Source: Comamonadaceae bacterium PBBC2 (GTDB lineage Bacteria > Pseudomonadota > Gammaproteobacteria > Burkholderiales > Burkholderiaceae_C). From it: a stretch of DNA of 64,000 nucleotides. Positions 18,238-29,391 of this stretch are shown here, one piece after another. The stretch covers positions 55,480 to 119,479 of the forward strand of contig NKIO01000002.1 of assembly GCA_002255935.1 (NCBI GenBank), given 5' to 3'. The translations under genes were made by a program, and so were the position numbers. The notes under the pieces were generated by a model. The model did not search any database, had not been told where the DNA came from, and was given only the letters and a program-made list of their open reading frames with translations. How positions within the stretch are numbered: position 1 is the first letter of the stretch; each line of letters opens with the position of its first letter.

Positions 18238-19467
18238 TCAGAAGTTCCCCACAATGAAATCTTTGAATCGACCAAAGGCGTTGTTGACCGAGCTTTTCTT
18301 TTGCGTGACCTTGAAGCCGCGCAAGCGGGCCATCCGGGCTTCTTCGAGCAAGCCCATCACCGTGGCGGCGCGGGGCTGGCTGACCATGTCGGCCAGACCG
18401 CCCGAGTACTTGGGCAAGCCACGGCGCACGGGCTTGAGGAAGATGTCTTCACCCAACTCGACCATGCCGGGCATGACGGCGCTGCCGCCTGTGAGCACGA
18501 TGCCCGAGGACAAGACTTCTTCGTAACCCGACTCACGGATGACCTGGTGCACCAGCGAGAAGATTTCTTCGATGCGCGGTTCAATGACGCCGGCCAAGGC
18601 TTGCTTGCTCAGCATGCGGGGGCCACGGTCACCCAGACCCGGCACTTCGACCTGCGCATCGGGATCGGCCAACAGCTGCTTGGCATAACCGCTTTCGACC
18701 TTGATGTCTTCGGCGTCTTTGGTCGGCGTGCGCAAGGCCATGGCGATGTCGCTGGTGATCAAGTCACCGGCGATCGGGATCACGGCGGTGTGGCGGATAG
18801 AGCCATTCGCGAAAATCGCCACATCGGTGGTGCCTGCGCCAATGTCCACACAAACCACGCCCAGCTCGCGTTCGTCTTCGGACAGCACGGCCAAGCTGGA
18901 CGACTGAGGGTTGAGCAACAACTGGTCCACTTCCAAGCCGCAGCGGCGCACGCACTTGATGATGTTCTCGGCCGCGCTTTGCGCCCCGGTCACGATGTGC
19001 ACCTTGGCTTCCAGGCGCATGCCGCTCATGCCAATCGGTTCTTTGACTTCCTGGCTGTCGATCACGAACTCTTGCGGCGCCACTAAGAGCAAACGCTGAT
19101 CGGTGGAGATGTTGATGGCGCGGGCCGTTTCCATCACGCGGGCCACATCGGCAGGCGAGACTTCCTTGTCCTTGATGGCCACCATGCCGCTGGAGTTGAT
19201 GCCGCGGATGTGGCTGCCGGTGATGCCTACGTTGACGCGTGTGATCTTGCAATCGGCCATCAGCTCGGCCTCTTTCAAGGCTTGCTGAATGCTTTGCACC
19301 GTGGCGTCAATGTTGACCACCACCCCGCGCTTGAGGCCATTGCCAGGCGCAATGCCCAAGCCCGCGAGTTTGAGCTGACCATCGGGCAAGACTTCGGCCA
19401 CCACCGCCATCACTTTGGAGGTGCCGATGTCCAAACCCACCACCAGATCTTTGTACTCTTTTGCCAT
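18238..19467 (-). CDS. ftsA: Cell division protein FtsA
   Basis: 409 residues from ATG 19467 (MAKEYKDLVVGLDIGTSKV), the usual start for this order; a GTG nine bases earlier is in frame but less likely. FtsA is the actin-like ATPase that tethers FtsZ to the membrane. Actin-fold motifs are the phosphate-1 loop GLDIGTSKV, phosphate-2 VCVDIGAGTTDVAIF and the adenosine motif VLTGGSAVMPG. The C-terminal end carries the amphipathic membrane-targeting segment rich in Phe/Lys. It lies 37 bases after ftsQ. Confidence 0.97.
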   Translation of the reverse strand: MAKEYKDLVVGLDIGTSKVMAVVAEVLPDGQLKLAGLGIAPGNGLKRGVVVNIDATVQSIQQALKEAELMADCKITRVNVGITGSHIRGINSSGMVAIKDKEVSPADVARVMETARAINISTDQRLLLVAPQEFVIDSQEVKEPIGMSGMRLEAKVHIVTGAQSAAENIIKCVRRCGLEVDQLLLNPQSSSLAVLSEDERELGVVCVDIGAGTTDVAIFANGSIRHTAVIPIAGDLITSDIAMALRTPTKDAEDIKVESGYAKQLLADPDAQVEVPGLGDRGPRMLSKQALAGVIEPRIEEIFSLVHQVIRESGYEEVLSSGIVLTGGSAVMPGMVELGEDIFLKPVRRGLPKYSGGLADMVSQPRAATVMGLLEEARMARLRGFKVTQKKSSVNNAFGRFKDFIVGNF

Positions 19468-19504
19468 ATGAATCACCGTTTCCGTTGTGTTCCTGCTTGA
19501 TTGC

Positions 19505-20287
19505 TCAAGGCTTTTTCTTGTCTTCGACTGTGCTCACGCCACGCAAGCGCAAGGCATAACCATCTTTGTGGCGCAAATCTGCGCCGGCCAAGGAGGTGGG
19601 CGTTCTGCCGTAACGGGCCGTCACTTGCGAAAGTGTTTTGAAAAACATTTGCAAGCGCGCACCGATCTCCGCTTCTGCACCCCGACCCAATTCCATCACC
19701 GCGCCTGACGGTGTCAGCACGCGCCAACTGCCCCGGGGTGGCAATTCCAATTGATCCACATCCATGCCCACCGCTTGGAACATCGGGCGCAGGTAGTGGT
19801 ACATCTTGACCACATCCGCCGACAAGCCTGTTGGGCCTTTCATGCGCGGCAGGTTTTCCACATCCACGTCGTCCAGATCGGCTTCGAACACCTGACCTTG
19901 CTCGTTCACCATGGTGTTGGCGCCTTCATCGCCCCAAAGCGCTTGCGGACGTTGCTCTTGCAAAACGGCGCGCAGGCGGTTGGGGAACTCCCGGTGCACC
20001 ACCGCCGAGCGCACCCAGGGCACGGCCTCGAATGCACGACGCGCCACTTCCAAATCCAAGGTGAAAAAGTTGCCGTTCAGTTGTGGCATCACGTTGGCCT
20101 TGAAGGTCACCGCGTTGTTGCGGTTGACTTCGCCTTGCACACTGATGGTCTGGATCGCAAACACCGGATGGCGCAACAGCCACCATGCCCAGCCGCCCAG
20201 GCCCAGCAAGACAACCCCCACCACCAACAAATTGGCGGTGAAGTTCATGAGCCGGATGTCCATCGGCAACGGCATGGCTTTTTTCAC
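19505..20287 (-). CDS. ftsQ: Cell division protein FtsQ
   Basis: 260 residues if translation begins at the GTG at 20287. A perfect AGGAGG lies 7 bases before that codon, and the GTG overlaps the ddl stop by 4 bases. The ATG at 20275 would sit 19 bases from the same site. FtsQ is a bitopic division protein linking early and late divisome parts. It has one transmembrane helix (about residues 20-38), then a POTRA domain ([16 protein letters not shown] onward) and the FtsQ beta domain to about residue 240. Confidence 0.95.
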   Translation of the reverse strand: MKKAMPLPMDIRLMNFTANLLVVGVVLLGLGGWAWWLLRHPVFAIQTISVQGEVNRNNAVTFKANVMPQLNGNFFTLDLEVARRAFEAVPWVRSAVVHREFPNRLRAVLQEQRPQALWGDEGANTMVNEQGQVFEADLDDVDVENLPRMKGPTGLSADVVKMYHYLRPMFQAVGMDVDQLELPPRGSWRVLTPSGAVMELGRGAEAEIGARLQMFFKTLSQVTARYGRTPTSLAGADLRHKDGYALRLRGVSTVEDKKKP

Positions 20288-21246
20288 CCTTTCACCTCCT
20301 GGTGGTCCAAACTGGCCGCAGCCAGCAACTGGGCGCACAGCGCTTCGTAGCTGATGCCTGCCGCGCGGGCCGACATGGGCACCAGCGAGTGGCCGGTCAT
20401 GCCAGGCGAGGTGTTGATTTCCAGCAAATAGGGCTGGCGTGTTTGGCCATCGATCATCACGTCGATGCGGCCCCAGCCTCGGCAACCGAGCACCTGGTAA
20501 GCCTTGACCACCAAGGCTTCAATGGCCGCTTCTTCGTCGGCGGGCAAACCGCTGGGCACCAGGTACTGGGTGTCGTTGGTGAAGTATTTGTTCTGGTAGT
20601 CGTAGTTGCCTTCGGGCGCCACGATCCGGATCACGGGCAAGGCCTTGGCGGCATCGCCCGCACCGAGCACGGGGCAGGTCACTTCATCGCCCACGATGCA
20701 TTGCTCGCACAGGATGTCGGCATCGCATTGGGCGGCTTGCGCCAATGCTGTTGGCAGTTCCTCGGCGCGCGTCACTTTGGTCACGCCAATCGAAGAGCCT
20801 TCACGGGCTGGCTTGACGATCATGGGCAGGCCCAATGCCGCGATCAAGGCCTCGGTCGACACGCTGGCCAACTGTTCCCGGCGCACCAGTTCATAGCGCG
20901 GTGTGGGCAGGCCTTCGGCCAGCCAGACCCGCTTGGTCATGGTCTTGTCCATGGCGATGCTCGAAGCCATCACACCCGAGCCGGTGTAGGGGATGCCCAG
21001 CAGCTCCAGAGCACCTTGCAGCGAGCCGTCTTCGCCGTAGCGGCCATGCAAGGCGATGAAGCACCGGTCAAAGCCTTCGCGCTTGAGCTCGCTCACATCA
21101 CGCTCGGCGGGGTCAAACGCATGGGCATCCACGCCCAAAGACTGCAAGGCCTGGAGGACGCCCTGACCGGACATCAAGGACACCTCGCGTTCGGCGGAAC
21201 GACCGCCCATCAAGACCGCCACTTTTCCGAGTTTTGAAGTGCTCAT
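20284..21246 (-). CDS. ddl: D-alanine--D-alanine ligase
   Basis: 320 residues from ATG 21246, overlapping the murC stop by 4 bases. This cytoplasmic ATP-grasp enzyme makes the D-Ala-D-Ala used by MurF. Motifs are [16 protein letters not shown] at the N-terminus, [10 protein letters not shown], the ATP-binding [13 protein letters not shown], and the C-terminal [15 protein letters not shown] with the metal ligands. It is the DdlB type normally found in dcw clusters. Confidence 0.96.
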   Translation of the reverse strand: MSTSKLGKVAVLMGGRSAEREVSLMSGQGVLQALQSLGVDAHAFDPAERDVSELKREGFDRCFIALHGRYGEDGSLQGALELLGIPYTGSGVMASSIAMDKTMTKRVWLAEGLPTPRYELVRREQLASVSTEALIAALGLPMIVKPAREGSSIGVTKVTRAEELPTALAQAAQCDADILCEQCIVGDEVTCPVLGAGDAAKALPVIRIVAPEGNYDYQNKYFTNDTQYLVPSGLPADEEAAIEALVVKAYQVLGCRGWGRIDVMIDGQTRQPYLLEINTSPGMTGHSLVPMSARAAGISYEALCAQLLAAASLDHQEVKG

Positions 21247-22652
21247 GCGGCACCTCCCAAGTCCACAATCTTGGCGGGCACCGCACCGATGGTGCCTGCG
21301 CCCATGCAAATGACCACGTCGCCATCGCGTGCGTTCATGAGCACGGCTTGAGGCATGTCGAGGATGTCATCCACAAACACCGGCTCGACCTTGCCGGCCA
21401 CACGCAAGGCGCGGGCCAGCGAACGGCCATCGGCCGCCACAATGGGGGCTTCACCGGCGGCATAGACCTCGGACAACAACACCGCATCGGCGCCATTGCC
21501 AATGACTTTGACGAAGTCTTCAAAACAATCGCGTGTGCGGCTGTAGCGGTGCGGCTGAAAAGCCAACACCAGACGGCGGCCAGCAAAAGCGCCACGTGCC
21601 GCAGACAAGGTGGCGGCCATCTCGACCGGGTGGTGACCGTAGTCGTCGATGACGGTGAATTGTCCTTGGCCATCGGCGGTGCGCACCTGGCCATAACGCT
21701 GGAAACGTCGGCCCACGCCTTTGAAGCCGGCCAGCGCACGCTGGACTGCGGCATCGTCCACACCCAGCTCGACTGCGACGGCCACAGCGGCCAAGGCGTT
21801 GAGCACGTTGTGCAGGCCAGGCAAGTTCAAGACCACCGGCATGTCGGGCATGACCACGCCGTTGCGGCGCTGCACGGTGAAGTGCATCTGGCCATCGACG
21901 GCACGCACATCGATGGCACGCACTTGCGCGCCTTCGTTCAAACCATAGGTGGTCACGGGCCGGGCAATGTCGTTCAGGATCGTTTGCACGCCGGGGTCAT
22001 CGGCACACATGATGGCCGTGCCGTAAAAAGGCATGCGGTGCAAAAAGTCCACGAAGGCGGCCTTCAAGCGTGCCAGATCGTGGCCATAGGTCTCCATGTG
22101 GTCGGCGTCGATGTTGGTCACCACCGCCATCACGGGCAGCAGGTTCAAGAACGAGGCGTCGGACTCGTCGGCCTCGACCACGATGTACTCGCCCGTGCCC
22201 AACTTGGCATTGGCGCCAGCGCTGTTCAAGCGACCACCGATCACAAACGTGGGGTCCAGACCGGCTTCTGCCAACACGCTGGCCACCAGGCTGGTGGTGG
22301 TGGTTTTGCCGTGCGTGCCCGCAATCGCCACACCTTGCTTCATGCGCATCAACTCGGCCAGCATCACCGCACGCGGCACGATCGGGATGTGGCGCTCACG
22401 CGCGGCCAGCACCTCGGGATTGTCGGCTTTGACGGCGGTGGACGTCACCACCGCGTCGGCATCGCGCACATTGTCGGCGCTGTGGCCCACATGGGTCTGG
22501 ATGCCCAAGCCCGCCAAGCGCTTCAAAGTGGTGCTGTCGGACAGGTCCGAGCCCGAAATCGCATAGCCCAAATTGAGCAAGACCTCGGCAATACCGCTCA
22601 TGCCTGAGCCGCCAATGCCAATGAAATGAATTTTGCGGATGGCGTGTTTCAT
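21243..22652 (-). CDS. murC: UDP-N-acetylmuramate--L-alanine ligase
   Basis: 469 residues. Adds L-alanine to UDP-MurNAc, the first peptide step of peptidoglycan precursor synthesis. The N-terminal Rossmann motif [18 protein letters not shown], the P-loop [12 protein letters not shown] and the C-terminal [10 protein letters not shown] are typical. It overlaps murG by 4 bases and ddl by 4 bases, so all three are translationally coupled. Confidence 0.97.
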   Translation of the reverse strand: MKHAIRKIHFIGIGGSGMSGIAEVLLNLGYAISGSDLSDSTTLKRLAGLGIQTHVGHSADNVRDADAVVTSTAVKADNPEVLAARERHIPIVPRAVMLAELMRMKQGVAIAGTHGKTTTTSLVASVLAEAGLDPTFVIGGRLNSAGANAKLGTGEYIVVEADESDASFLNLLPVMAVVTNIDADHMETYGHDLARLKAAFVDFLHRMPFYGTAIMCADDPGVQTILNDIARPVTTYGLNEGAQVRAIDVRAVDGQMHFTVQRRNGVVMPDMPVVLNLPGLHNVLNALAAVAVAVELGVDDAAVQRALAGFKGVGRRFQRYGQVRTADGQGQFTVIDDYGHHPVEMAATLSAARGAFAGRRLVLAFQPHRYSRTRDCFEDFVKVIGNGADAVLLSEVYAAGEAPIVAADGRSLARALRVAGKVEPVFVDDILDMPQAVLMNARDGDVVICMGAGTIGAVPAKIVDLGGAA

Positions 22653-23722
22653 GATGCCAACTCCTCACAAGCCATCACAACCTCCCGAGTTGCATTTGTT
22701 TTTTTCTGTTCGTGGGCTTTTTGGGCGCAAGCCAGCAATTGGCTGCGGTCCAGTTTTTGTAAACGTTCAGCCAAAGACGCTGCGGTCAATTCGGCCTGCT
22801 GCACCAACCAGCCGCCGCCGTGCTGGACCAAAAAGTTCGCATTGGTGGTTTGGTGGTCATCCACCGCAAAGGGGAAAGGCACAAACAAGGCGGCCACACC
22901 GACAGCGGCCAATTCGGTCACGGTGCTGGCGCCAGCGCGGCAGATCACCAAGTCAGCCTGAGCAAAAGCCGAAGCCGTGTCGTCGATGAAAGGCGTCAAT
23001 TCAGCTTGCACCCCTGCTGCTTCGTAATTGGCAAGCAAAGCATCGATTTGTTTGGCGCCACTTTGGTGAATCACCTGCGGGCGCTGCGCTTGCGGGATCA
23101 GCGCCAGCGCTTGCGGCACGATGTCGTTCAGCGCTTTGGCGCCCAGACTGCCACCGACCACCAAGACCTGTAAAGGACCTGTGCGGCCGGCAAAGCGCGC
23201 GGCGGGCGTGGCTTGTTGCGTGAAGGCCTGACGCAAAGGGTTGCCCACCCATTGCCCGGTTTTGAAAACTTTGGGGAATGCGGTGAACACGCGATCGGCC
23301 ACTTGGGCCAGCACTTTGTTGGCCAGGCCTGCGACCGAGTTTTGCTCGTGCAAGACCACAGGCTTGCCGCACAAAGTGGCCATCATCCCGCCCGGGAAGG
23401 TGATGTAGCCGCCCAGGCCCAGCACCACATCGGGTTGAACGCGGCGCACCACCTGCAGGCTTTGCCAAAACGCCCTGAGCAAACGCAGCGGCAGCAAGAC
23501 CAAAGTTTTCAGGCCCTTGCCACGCACGCCGCCAAAATCAATCGCTTCAAAGGCAAAGCCGCGTGGCGGCACCAGCTGGCTTTCCATGCTGTTGGGAGCA
23601 CCCAGCCAGTGCACGCGCCAGCCGGCTTCGCGCAAGGCTTCGGCCACAGCCAGCCCGGGGAAAATGTGTCCCCCTGTGCCGCCGGCCATCACCAATGCGC
23701 ATTTTTGTTGGCGTTCGGTCAT
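22649..23722 (-). CDS. murG: Lipid I N-acetylglucosaminyltransferase MurG
   Basis: 357 residues from ATG 23722, which overlaps the ftsW stop by 4 bases. MurG transfers GlcNAc to lipid I on the cytoplasmic membrane face to give lipid II. GT28 glycine loops are [14 protein letters not shown] near the N-terminus and [14 protein letters not shown] in the second domain. The donor-site motif [16 protein letters not shown] and [14 protein letters not shown] are also clear. The frame is open further upstream within ftsW, but that portion is not MurG-like. Confidence 0.96.
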   Translation of the reverse strand: MTERQQKCALVMAGGTGGHIFPGLAVAEALREAGWRVHWLGAPNSMESQLVPPRGFAFEAIDFGGVRGKGLKTLVLLPLRLLRAFWQSLQVVRRVQPDVVLGLGGYITFPGGMMATLCGKPVVLHEQNSVAGLANKVLAQVADRVFTAFPKVFKTGQWVGNPLRQAFTQQATPAARFAGRTGPLQVLVVGGSLGAKALNDIVPQALALIPQAQRPQVIHQSGAKQIDALLANYEAAGVQAELTPFIDDTASAFAQADLVICRAGASTVTELAAVGVAALFVPFPFAVDDHQTTNANFLVQHGGGWLVQQAELTAASLAERLQKLDRSQLLACAQKAHEQKKTNATREVVMACEELAS

Positions 23723-25017
23723 GCCCGACCTCCGCGCATCATTTGTTTGTTTTCGGCATCGATGCGCAAGACGATGGCAATGGCCACCAAGTTCATCATG
23801 ATGGCCGAGCCGCCATAGCTCATCAGTGGCAGCGTCAGACCCTTGGTGGGCAATGCGCCCAGGTTCACACCCATGTTGATGAAGGCCTGGAAACCGATCC
23901 AGATGCCCACCCCCTGCGCCACCAGACCCGCAAACACCTTGTCCAGAGCGATGGACTGGCGGCCAATCACCATGATGCGGCGGGCCAACCACAAGAACAA
24001 GAAGATCACAGTGGTCACACCGATGAGGCCAAACTCTTCCCCAATGACCGCCAGCAAAAAGTCGGTGTGGGCCTCGGGCAGCCAATGCAGCTTTTCCACA
24101 CTGCCGCCCAAACCCACGCCCCAAACTTCTCCTCGTCCGATCGCGATCAATGAATGCGACAACTGGTAGCCCTTGCCCAAGGCGTGCTCCGTGCTGAAGG
24201 GGTCGAGGTAGGCAAAAATCCGCTCGCGCCGCCAAGGGGATGCCGCGATCATCACCACAAATGCGCCGACCAGCACCGCAAAAATCAGGAAGAACATGCG
24301 GGCATTCACACCGCCCAAGAACAAGATGCCCATGGCGATGATGGCGATCACCATGAAGGCGCCCATGTCAGGCTCGGCCAGCAAAAACCCACCGGCCAAA
24401 CCCACTGCGGCCCCCATGGGCCAAACCGCACGGAAGAAGTGCTCTTTCACTTCCATTTTGCGCACCATGTAATCGGCCGCATAAATGATGGTGGCCAACT
24501 TGGCCAACTCCGATGGCTGGAAGTTGGTGATGCCCAGCGAAATCCAGCGGCGTGCGCCATTGACGCCTTTGCCAATGAAAGGAATCAAGACCAAGGCCAG
24601 CAGCACCAGAGACAGCACAAACATGGGCCGTGCGGCTTTTTCCCAAGTCTCCATGGGCACTTGAAACGCCAGCAAAGCCACGGCGCAGCCCATCACGAGC
24701 GAAATGATGTGCCTGGTCAGGAAGTGGGTCTGCGCATAACGGGCAAAGCGCGGGTTGTCAGGCATCGCGATCGATGCCGAGTACACCATCACCATGCCCC
24801 ACATGAGCAGCGCCACCACCACCCAGACCAAGGCCTGGTCCACGCCCTGCAAGCGCGAAGCGTTGTTGGGCGACTGGCGGGCAAACTCATAAGCGCCCAA
24901 ATTGACCGGCAAACCTTGCCCGGCGGCGGAAGGCACTTGGGCGCCGCCCGTGAACAAGCCGGTCAGCCGCGCCACACTGCCGCGCAGGGTTTGCATGAAG
25001 CCCAGGCTTTCGCTCAC
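23719..25017 (-). CDS. ftsW: Septal SEDS glycosyltransferase FtsW
   Basis: 432 residues. FtsW polymerises lipid II at the septum with FtsI. A cytoplasmic tail of about 60 residues precedes about ten membrane helices. SEDS motifs visible are [20 protein letters not shown], a long periplasmic loop after helix seven, and [14 protein letters not shown] near the end. It is flanked by murD (4-base overlap) and murG (4-base overlap). Confidence 0.96.
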   Translation of the reverse strand: MSESLGFMQTLRGSVARLTGLFTGGAQVPSAAGQGLPVNLGAYEFARQSPNNASRLQGVDQALVWVVVALLMWGMVMVYSASIAMPDNPRFARYAQTHFLTRHIISLVMGCAVALLAFQVPMETWEKAARPMFVLSLVLLALVLIPFIGKGVNGARRWISLGITNFQPSELAKLATIIYAADYMVRKMEVKEHFFRAVWPMGAAVGLAGGFLLAEPDMGAFMVIAIIAMGILFLGGVNARMFFLIFAVLVGAFVVMIAASPWRRERIFAYLDPFSTEHALGKGYQLSHSLIAIGRGEVWGVGLGGSVEKLHWLPEAHTDFLLAVIGEEFGLIGVTTVIFLFLWLARRIMVIGRQSIALDKVFAGLVAQGVGIWIGFQAFINMGVNLGALPTKGLTLPLMSYGGSAIMMNLVAIAIVLRIDAENKQMMRGGRA

Positions 25018-26798
25018 AGCGCGCCCTCCATGCTGACACCGGCAGCTTCGGCCAATTCGGCCACCGCTTGCCCAAACACGCGTGCACGGTGTTCGTAATC
25101 TTTGAACATGTCAAAGCTGGCACACGCAGGCGACATCAAGACCGCATCCCCACTTTGCGCCAAAACACTGGCCTGCGTCACCGCATCCGCCATGTCGGTG
25201 GCGTCCTGCACGGGAACCGAGCACAGCGCCAAGGCTTCGCGAATCAAAGGTGCGTCGCGCCCGATCAAAACCACTGCGCGGGCATAACGCGACACGGGCT
25301 CGGCCAATGGCGAAAAGTCCTGACCCTTGCCATCTCCACCCAAGATGACCACCACGCGGCGGTCAGCACCCAGGCCCTGCAAAGCGGCCACGGTGGCGCC
25401 CACATTGGTGCCTTTGCTGTCGTCAAAGTATTCGACTTCGTTGACCACCGCGATCGGCTCCACACGGTGCGGCTCGCCACGGTACTCGCGCAAGCCATAC
25501 AACATGGGGGCCAACGCGCAACCAGCGCTGCTGGCCAGCGCCAGCGCGGCCAGGGCATTGACCGCGTTGTGACGACCCCGGATGCGCAGGGCATCGGCGG
25601 GCATCAAGCGCTGGATGTGCAATTCTTCCTCGGCGTCCTTGCGGCGACGACGGGTTTCATCGGCCTCGAGGGCGCGCACCAGCCAGGTCATGCCGTTGGT
25701 GACTTCAATGCCAAAATCGCCCGGACGCTGGGGCATGTCGCCACCGAAGGTGACACAAGCACGCTCGATGGGGCGCTGCAGTTTGACCTTGACGGGCGCA
25801 GGGCGCATGCCCATGACTTGGGCATCTTCGCGGTTCAGAACCATCAAGCCTTTTTCACCAAAGATGCGCGCCTTCGCGCCCGCATAGGCGGCCATCGAGC
25901 CGTGCCAGTCCAGATGGTCTTGCGAGATGTTGAGCACCGTGCCAGCGCTGGGCTCAAACCCTTCGCTGCTGTCGAGCTGGAAGCTGGACAACTCCAGCAC
26001 CCACACCTGCGGCAGGGCCAGTGCCATGGGCTGCTGCACTTCTGGCGCTGCAACGGCCATCACCACGGGGGCGCCTTCTGCTGTGTCCTCTTCGTCCTGT
26101 GTTTCGCCTTCTGCCTCTTCATCGACTGGTTGGCCCTCTGCATACCGGGGCTCATCGCTGAGCTCTTGCGCATCGGAAGCCATCGGCTGGATGGCCTCAG
26201 CGGTCACAGGTTCTGGCAAAGCCTGCGCCTGTTCTTGCGCTTGCTTCTCGGCCAGTTCTTGGGCTTCGCGCTCCACTTGAGCCTGTGCCTGCACCAAAGC
26301 CTGGGCCAAGGTGTCGAGCAAGGTGGGGCCAATGTTGCCAGCAACCTTGACGGTCTTGCCGGCGCGCTCGACCAATTGACCGGTGAGCGAAGTCACCGTG
26401 GTTTTGCCATTGGTGCCGGTGATCGCCAGCACCTGGGGCGCATAGCCCCATTCATTTTTCAAATCCTGCAAGGCCGCCGCGAACAAACTCAACTCGCCGC
26501 CTTGCCACAAACCCATGGCTTGGGCCGCATTCACCACGGGGGCCACCACCTCGGGCGACAAACCGGGGCTGCGGAAAACCGCACGCACCGTGCTGCCCTC
26601 CACCATGCTGGCAGCAAACACGCCCGACACGAATTTCACTTGGGGCCATTCGGCTTGCAAGGTCGCCAGTTGCGGTGGCTGCTCGCGGGTATCGGCCACG
26701 GTCACGTCCGCTCCGGCGCGGGCGCACCAACGGGCCATCGCCAGGCCCGAAGCACCCAAACCCAAAATCAGAACGTGTTGACCGTGGAGCTGTTGCAT
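25014..26798 (-). CDS. murD: UDP-N-acetylmuramoyl-L-alanine--D-glutamate ligase, with acidic insertion
   Basis: 594 residues, about 140 more than the usual 440-460. It adds D-glutamate to UDP-MurNAc-L-Ala. The N-terminal [17 protein letters not shown]-loop [15 protein letters not shown] (126-140), [13 protein letters not shown] (269 onward), QDHLDWHG and [15 protein letters not shown] motifs are intact, so it should be active. Between [16 protein letters not shown] and the ELSSFQL strand lies a region of about 93 residues (168-260) rich in Gln, Glu and Ala that normal MurD lacks. A second, smaller charged stretch ([13 protein letters not shown]) is near residue 390. The frame is continuous, so this is not a frameshift. 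Confidence 0.93.
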   Translation of the reverse strand: MQQLHGQHVLILGLGASGLAMARWCARAGADVTVADTREQPPQLATLQAEWPQVKFVSGVFAASMVEGSTVRAVFRSPGLSPEVVAPVVNAAQAMGLWQGGELSLFAAALQDLKNEWGYAPQVLAITGTNGKTTVTSLTGQLVERAGKTVKVAGNIGPTLLDTLAQALVQAQAQVEREAQELAEKQAQEQAQALPEPVTAEAIQPMASDAQELSDEPRYAEGQPVDEEAEGETQDEEDTAEGAPVVMAVAAPEVQQPMALALPQVWVLELSSFQLDSSEGFEPSAGTVLNISQDHLDWHGSMAAYAGAKARIFGEKGLMVLNREDAQVMGMRPAPVKVKLQRPIERACVTFGGDMPQRPGDFGIEVTNGMTWLVRALEADETRRRRKDAEEELHIQRLMPADALRIRGRHNAVNALAALALASSAGCALAPMLYGLREYRGEPHRVEPIAVVNEVEYFDDSKGTNVGATVAALQGLGADRRVVVILGGDGKGQDFSPLAEPVSRYARAVVLIGRDAPLIREALALCSVPVQDATDMADAVTQASVLAQSGDAVLMSPACASFDMFKDYEHRARVFGQAVAELAEAAGVSMEGAL

Positions 26799-26801
26799 GG
26801 C

Positions 26802-27980
26802 TTACCTCAGCTTCAGGGTCGACAGGCCGACCAGACACAGCAGCATGGTGATGATCCAAAAACGCACGACCACTTGCGTTTCCTTCCAGCCGCTTTTCTC
26901 GAAATGGTGGTGCAACGGCGCCATCTTCAAGATGCGACGACCTTCACCGTATTTTTTCTTGGTGTATTTGAAATAGGCCACTTGCGCCATCACCGACAGG
27001 GCTTCCACCACGAAGATGCCCCCCATGATGGCCAGCACGATTTCCTGGCGCACGATCACGGCGATGGTGCCCAAGGCAGCACCCAAGGCCAATGCCCCCA
27101 CATCGCCCATGAACACTTGCGCGGGGTGCGTGTTGAACCAGAGGAAGGCCAAGCCCGCACCCGCCATCGCCGCACAAAAGATCATCAACTCGCCGGAGCC
27201 GGGAATATAGGGAAAGAACAGGTACTTGGAATAGACCGAACTGCCGGTCACATAAGCAAACACACCCAAGGCCGAGCCCACCATCACCACCGGCATGATG
27301 GCCAAGCCATCCAGGCCATCGGTGAGGTTCACGGCATTGCTGGCCCCCACGATGACCAGGTAAGTCATGATCACGAAACCGAACACACCCAGGGGGTAGC
27401 TCACCTCTTTAAAGAAGGGCACCATCAAGCCAGCTTTGGGCGGCAGGTTCACATCGAAGCCGGACATGGCCCAGGTGGCAAACAGGTCCAGCACGCGCAG
27501 GTTGGAGCTTTCGGCAATGCTGAACACCAGGTACAGCGCAGCCAACAAGCCGATCACCGATTGCCAGAAATACTTCTCGCGTGAACGCATGCCCTCGGGG
27601 TCTTTGTTGACCACTTTGCGCCAGTCGTCCACCCAGCCGATGGCCCCAAAACCCAAGGTCACGATCAGCACGATCCAGACGAATCGGTTGGACAGGTCAA
27701 ACCACAGCAAGGTGGAGATCGCGATCGACAACAAAATCAGCACGCCGCCCATGGTGGGGGTACCGCTCTTGGACAGGTGCGACTCCATGCCGTAACCCCG
27801 GATGGGTTGGCCGATCTTGAGGGAGGCCAAGCGCCGGATCACCCAAGGCCCGGCACTCAAGCCGATCAGCAAAGCGGTCAAAGCCGCCATCACCGCACGG
27901 AAGGTGATGTATTGGAAAACGCGCAAAAAGCCCCACTCCGGAGACAAACTTTGCAACCATTGCGCCAGGCTAAGCAGCAT
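26802..27980 (-). CDS. mraY: Phospho-N-acetylmuramoyl-pentapeptide-transferase
   Basis: 392 residues with about ten membrane helices. MraY moves phospho-MurNAc-pentapeptide from UDP to undecaprenyl phosphate to form lipid I. Conserved motifs seen are [13 protein letters not shown], the magnesium-binding [28 protein letters not shown] and the [15 protein letters not shown] loop. It starts 11 bases inside the end of murF and ends 3 bases before murD. Confidence 0.97.
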   Translation of the reverse strand: MLLSLAQWLQSLSPEWGFLRVFQYITFRAVMAALTALLIGLSAGPWVIRRLASLKIGQPIRGYGMESHLSKSGTPTMGGVLILLSIAISTLLWFDLSNRFVWIVLIVTLGFGAIGWVDDWRKVVNKDPEGMRSREKYFWQSVIGLLAALYLVFSIAESSNLRVLDLFATWAMSGFDVNLPPKAGLMVPFFKEVSYPLGVFGFVIMTYLVIVGASNAVNLTDGLDGLAIMPVVMVGSALGVFAYVTGSSVYSKYLFFPYIPGSGELMIFCAAMAGAGLAFLWFNTHPAQVFMGDVGALALGAALGTIAVIVRQEIVLAIMGGIFVVEALSVMAQVAYFKYTKKKYGEGRRILKMAPLHHHFEKSGWKETQVVVRFWIITMLLCLVGLSTLKLR

Positions 27981-29391
27981 GGACCTCCCCTTTCTTGTTG
28001 TTCGTTGGGGCCGCTTGTTGCACCAAGGCCTCCACCACTTGCTCCATCTTCATGAAGCGCGAGCCTTTGACGACCATGCTCTGGACATGGGGCAGCTGCG
28101 CTTGGACCGCAGCGATCAATGCCGGCATGCCCTCAAAGTGCCGCGCTGCGCCAAAAGCCTGGGCGGCATCGGCACACAAAGACCCCAAGGTGTACAAAGC
28201 GTCGATGCCCCGTTCCGCGGCATAAGCGCCCACTTCGGCATGGAATTGCGGCCCCTGATCGCCCACTTCGCCCATGTCCCCCAACACCATCAAACGGGGG
28301 CCCGGCAATTCGGCCAACACATCGATCGCGGCGCGCACCGAATCGGGGTTGGCGTTGTAGGTGTCGTCCACCAAGGACAAGGTCTGAGCGCCCCGCTGCA
28401 GCATCAGTGCACGCGAGCGGCCCTTGACCGGCTCAAAGGCTTGCAAGCCTTGCACCACAGCCGCCAGGCCCACGCCCGCAGACAGGGCGCAGGCGGCAGC
28501 GGCCAATGCGTTCTTCACGTTGTGGCGACCGGCGATGTGCAAACGCACAGGCGCCGTGCCCTCGCGGGTCTTGAGGGTGAATTGCCATGCGCCTGCCGTC
28601 CACAGCACCACTGCGGCCGAGACTTCAGCATCTTGCAAAGCAAAGGTGCGGCATGTGCGCTTGGCCGCCAATTGCGCCCACACAGCGGTGTAGGTGTCAT
28701 CGGCGGGGTACACGGCCACACCATCGGCGCGCAGTGCTTGCAGCACGGCGCCGTTTTCATAAGCCACGGCTTGCACCGTGCCCATGTGTTCTTGGTGTTC
28801 GCGCTGGGCGTTGTTGACCAGTGCCACAGTGGGCCGGGTCAGCCGGGCCAAGTAGGCGATTTCACCAGGGTGGTTCATGCCCAACTCGACCACGGCGATT
28901 TGGTGGTGTGCGCGCAGATTCAGCAAGGGCAGCGGCACACCGATGTCGTTGTTCAGGTTGCCTTGGGTGGCCAGGCTGCGCTCGGGCGCATGGGCGCGCA
29001 GAATGGCGGCCACCATTTGGGTCACGGTGGTTTTGCCATTGCTGCCGGTGATCGCGATCAATGGCAAGTCAAATTGCGACCGCCAGCCGGCGGCCAATTC
29101 ACCCAGCGCCCATCGGGCATCGGGCACCACCAGTGCCGTCAGACCTTGCGCCAGGGCCATGGCCTCACCTTGAGGCTCGCAAATCACCGCGGCCGCACCT
29201 TGTGCCTTGGCCTGATCGAGGAAGGCGTTGGCGTCATATGTTTCGCCTCGCAATGCCACGAACAAATCACCCGCACGCAACGTGCGCGTGTCGGTGTGCA
29301 CGCGGTCCACCACCACCTGGGCATCACCCACGCATCGGGCGCCGCTGAGCCAGGACAAGGCTTGCACCAAAGACAGTTGCATGGGGCTCAT
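27970..29391 (-). CDS. murF: UDP-MurNAc-tripeptide--D-alanyl-D-alanine ligase
   Basis: 473 residues. Adds the D-Ala-D-Ala made by Ddl. The P-loop is [30 protein letters not shown] and [18 protein letters not shown] are MurF-specific sequences. The N-terminal substrate domain includes [16 protein letters not shown]. It overlaps murE by 4 bases and mraY by 11. Confidence 0.96.
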   Translation of the reverse strand: MSPMQLSLVQALSWLSGARCVGDAQVVVDRVHTDTRTLRAGDLFVALRGETYDANAFLDQAKAQGAAAVICEPQGEAMALAQGLTALVVPDARWALGELAAGWRSQFDLPLIAITGSNGKTTVTQMVAAILRAHAPERSLATQGNLNNDIGVPLPLLNLRAHHQIAVVELGMNHPGEIAYLARLTRPTVALVNNAQREHQEHMGTVQAVAYENGAVLQALRADGVAVYPADDTYTAVWAQLAAKRTCRTFALQDAEVSAAVVLWTAGAWQFTLKTREGTAPVRLHIAGRHNVKNALAAAACALSAGVGLAAVVQGLQAFEPVKGRSRALMLQRGAQTLSLVDDTYNANPDSVRAAIDVLAELPGPRLMVLGDMGEVGDQGPQFHAEVGAYAAERGIDALYTLGSLCADAAQAFGAARHFEGMPALIAAVQAQLPHVQSMVVKGSRFMKMEQVVEALVQQAAPTNNKKGEVHAA

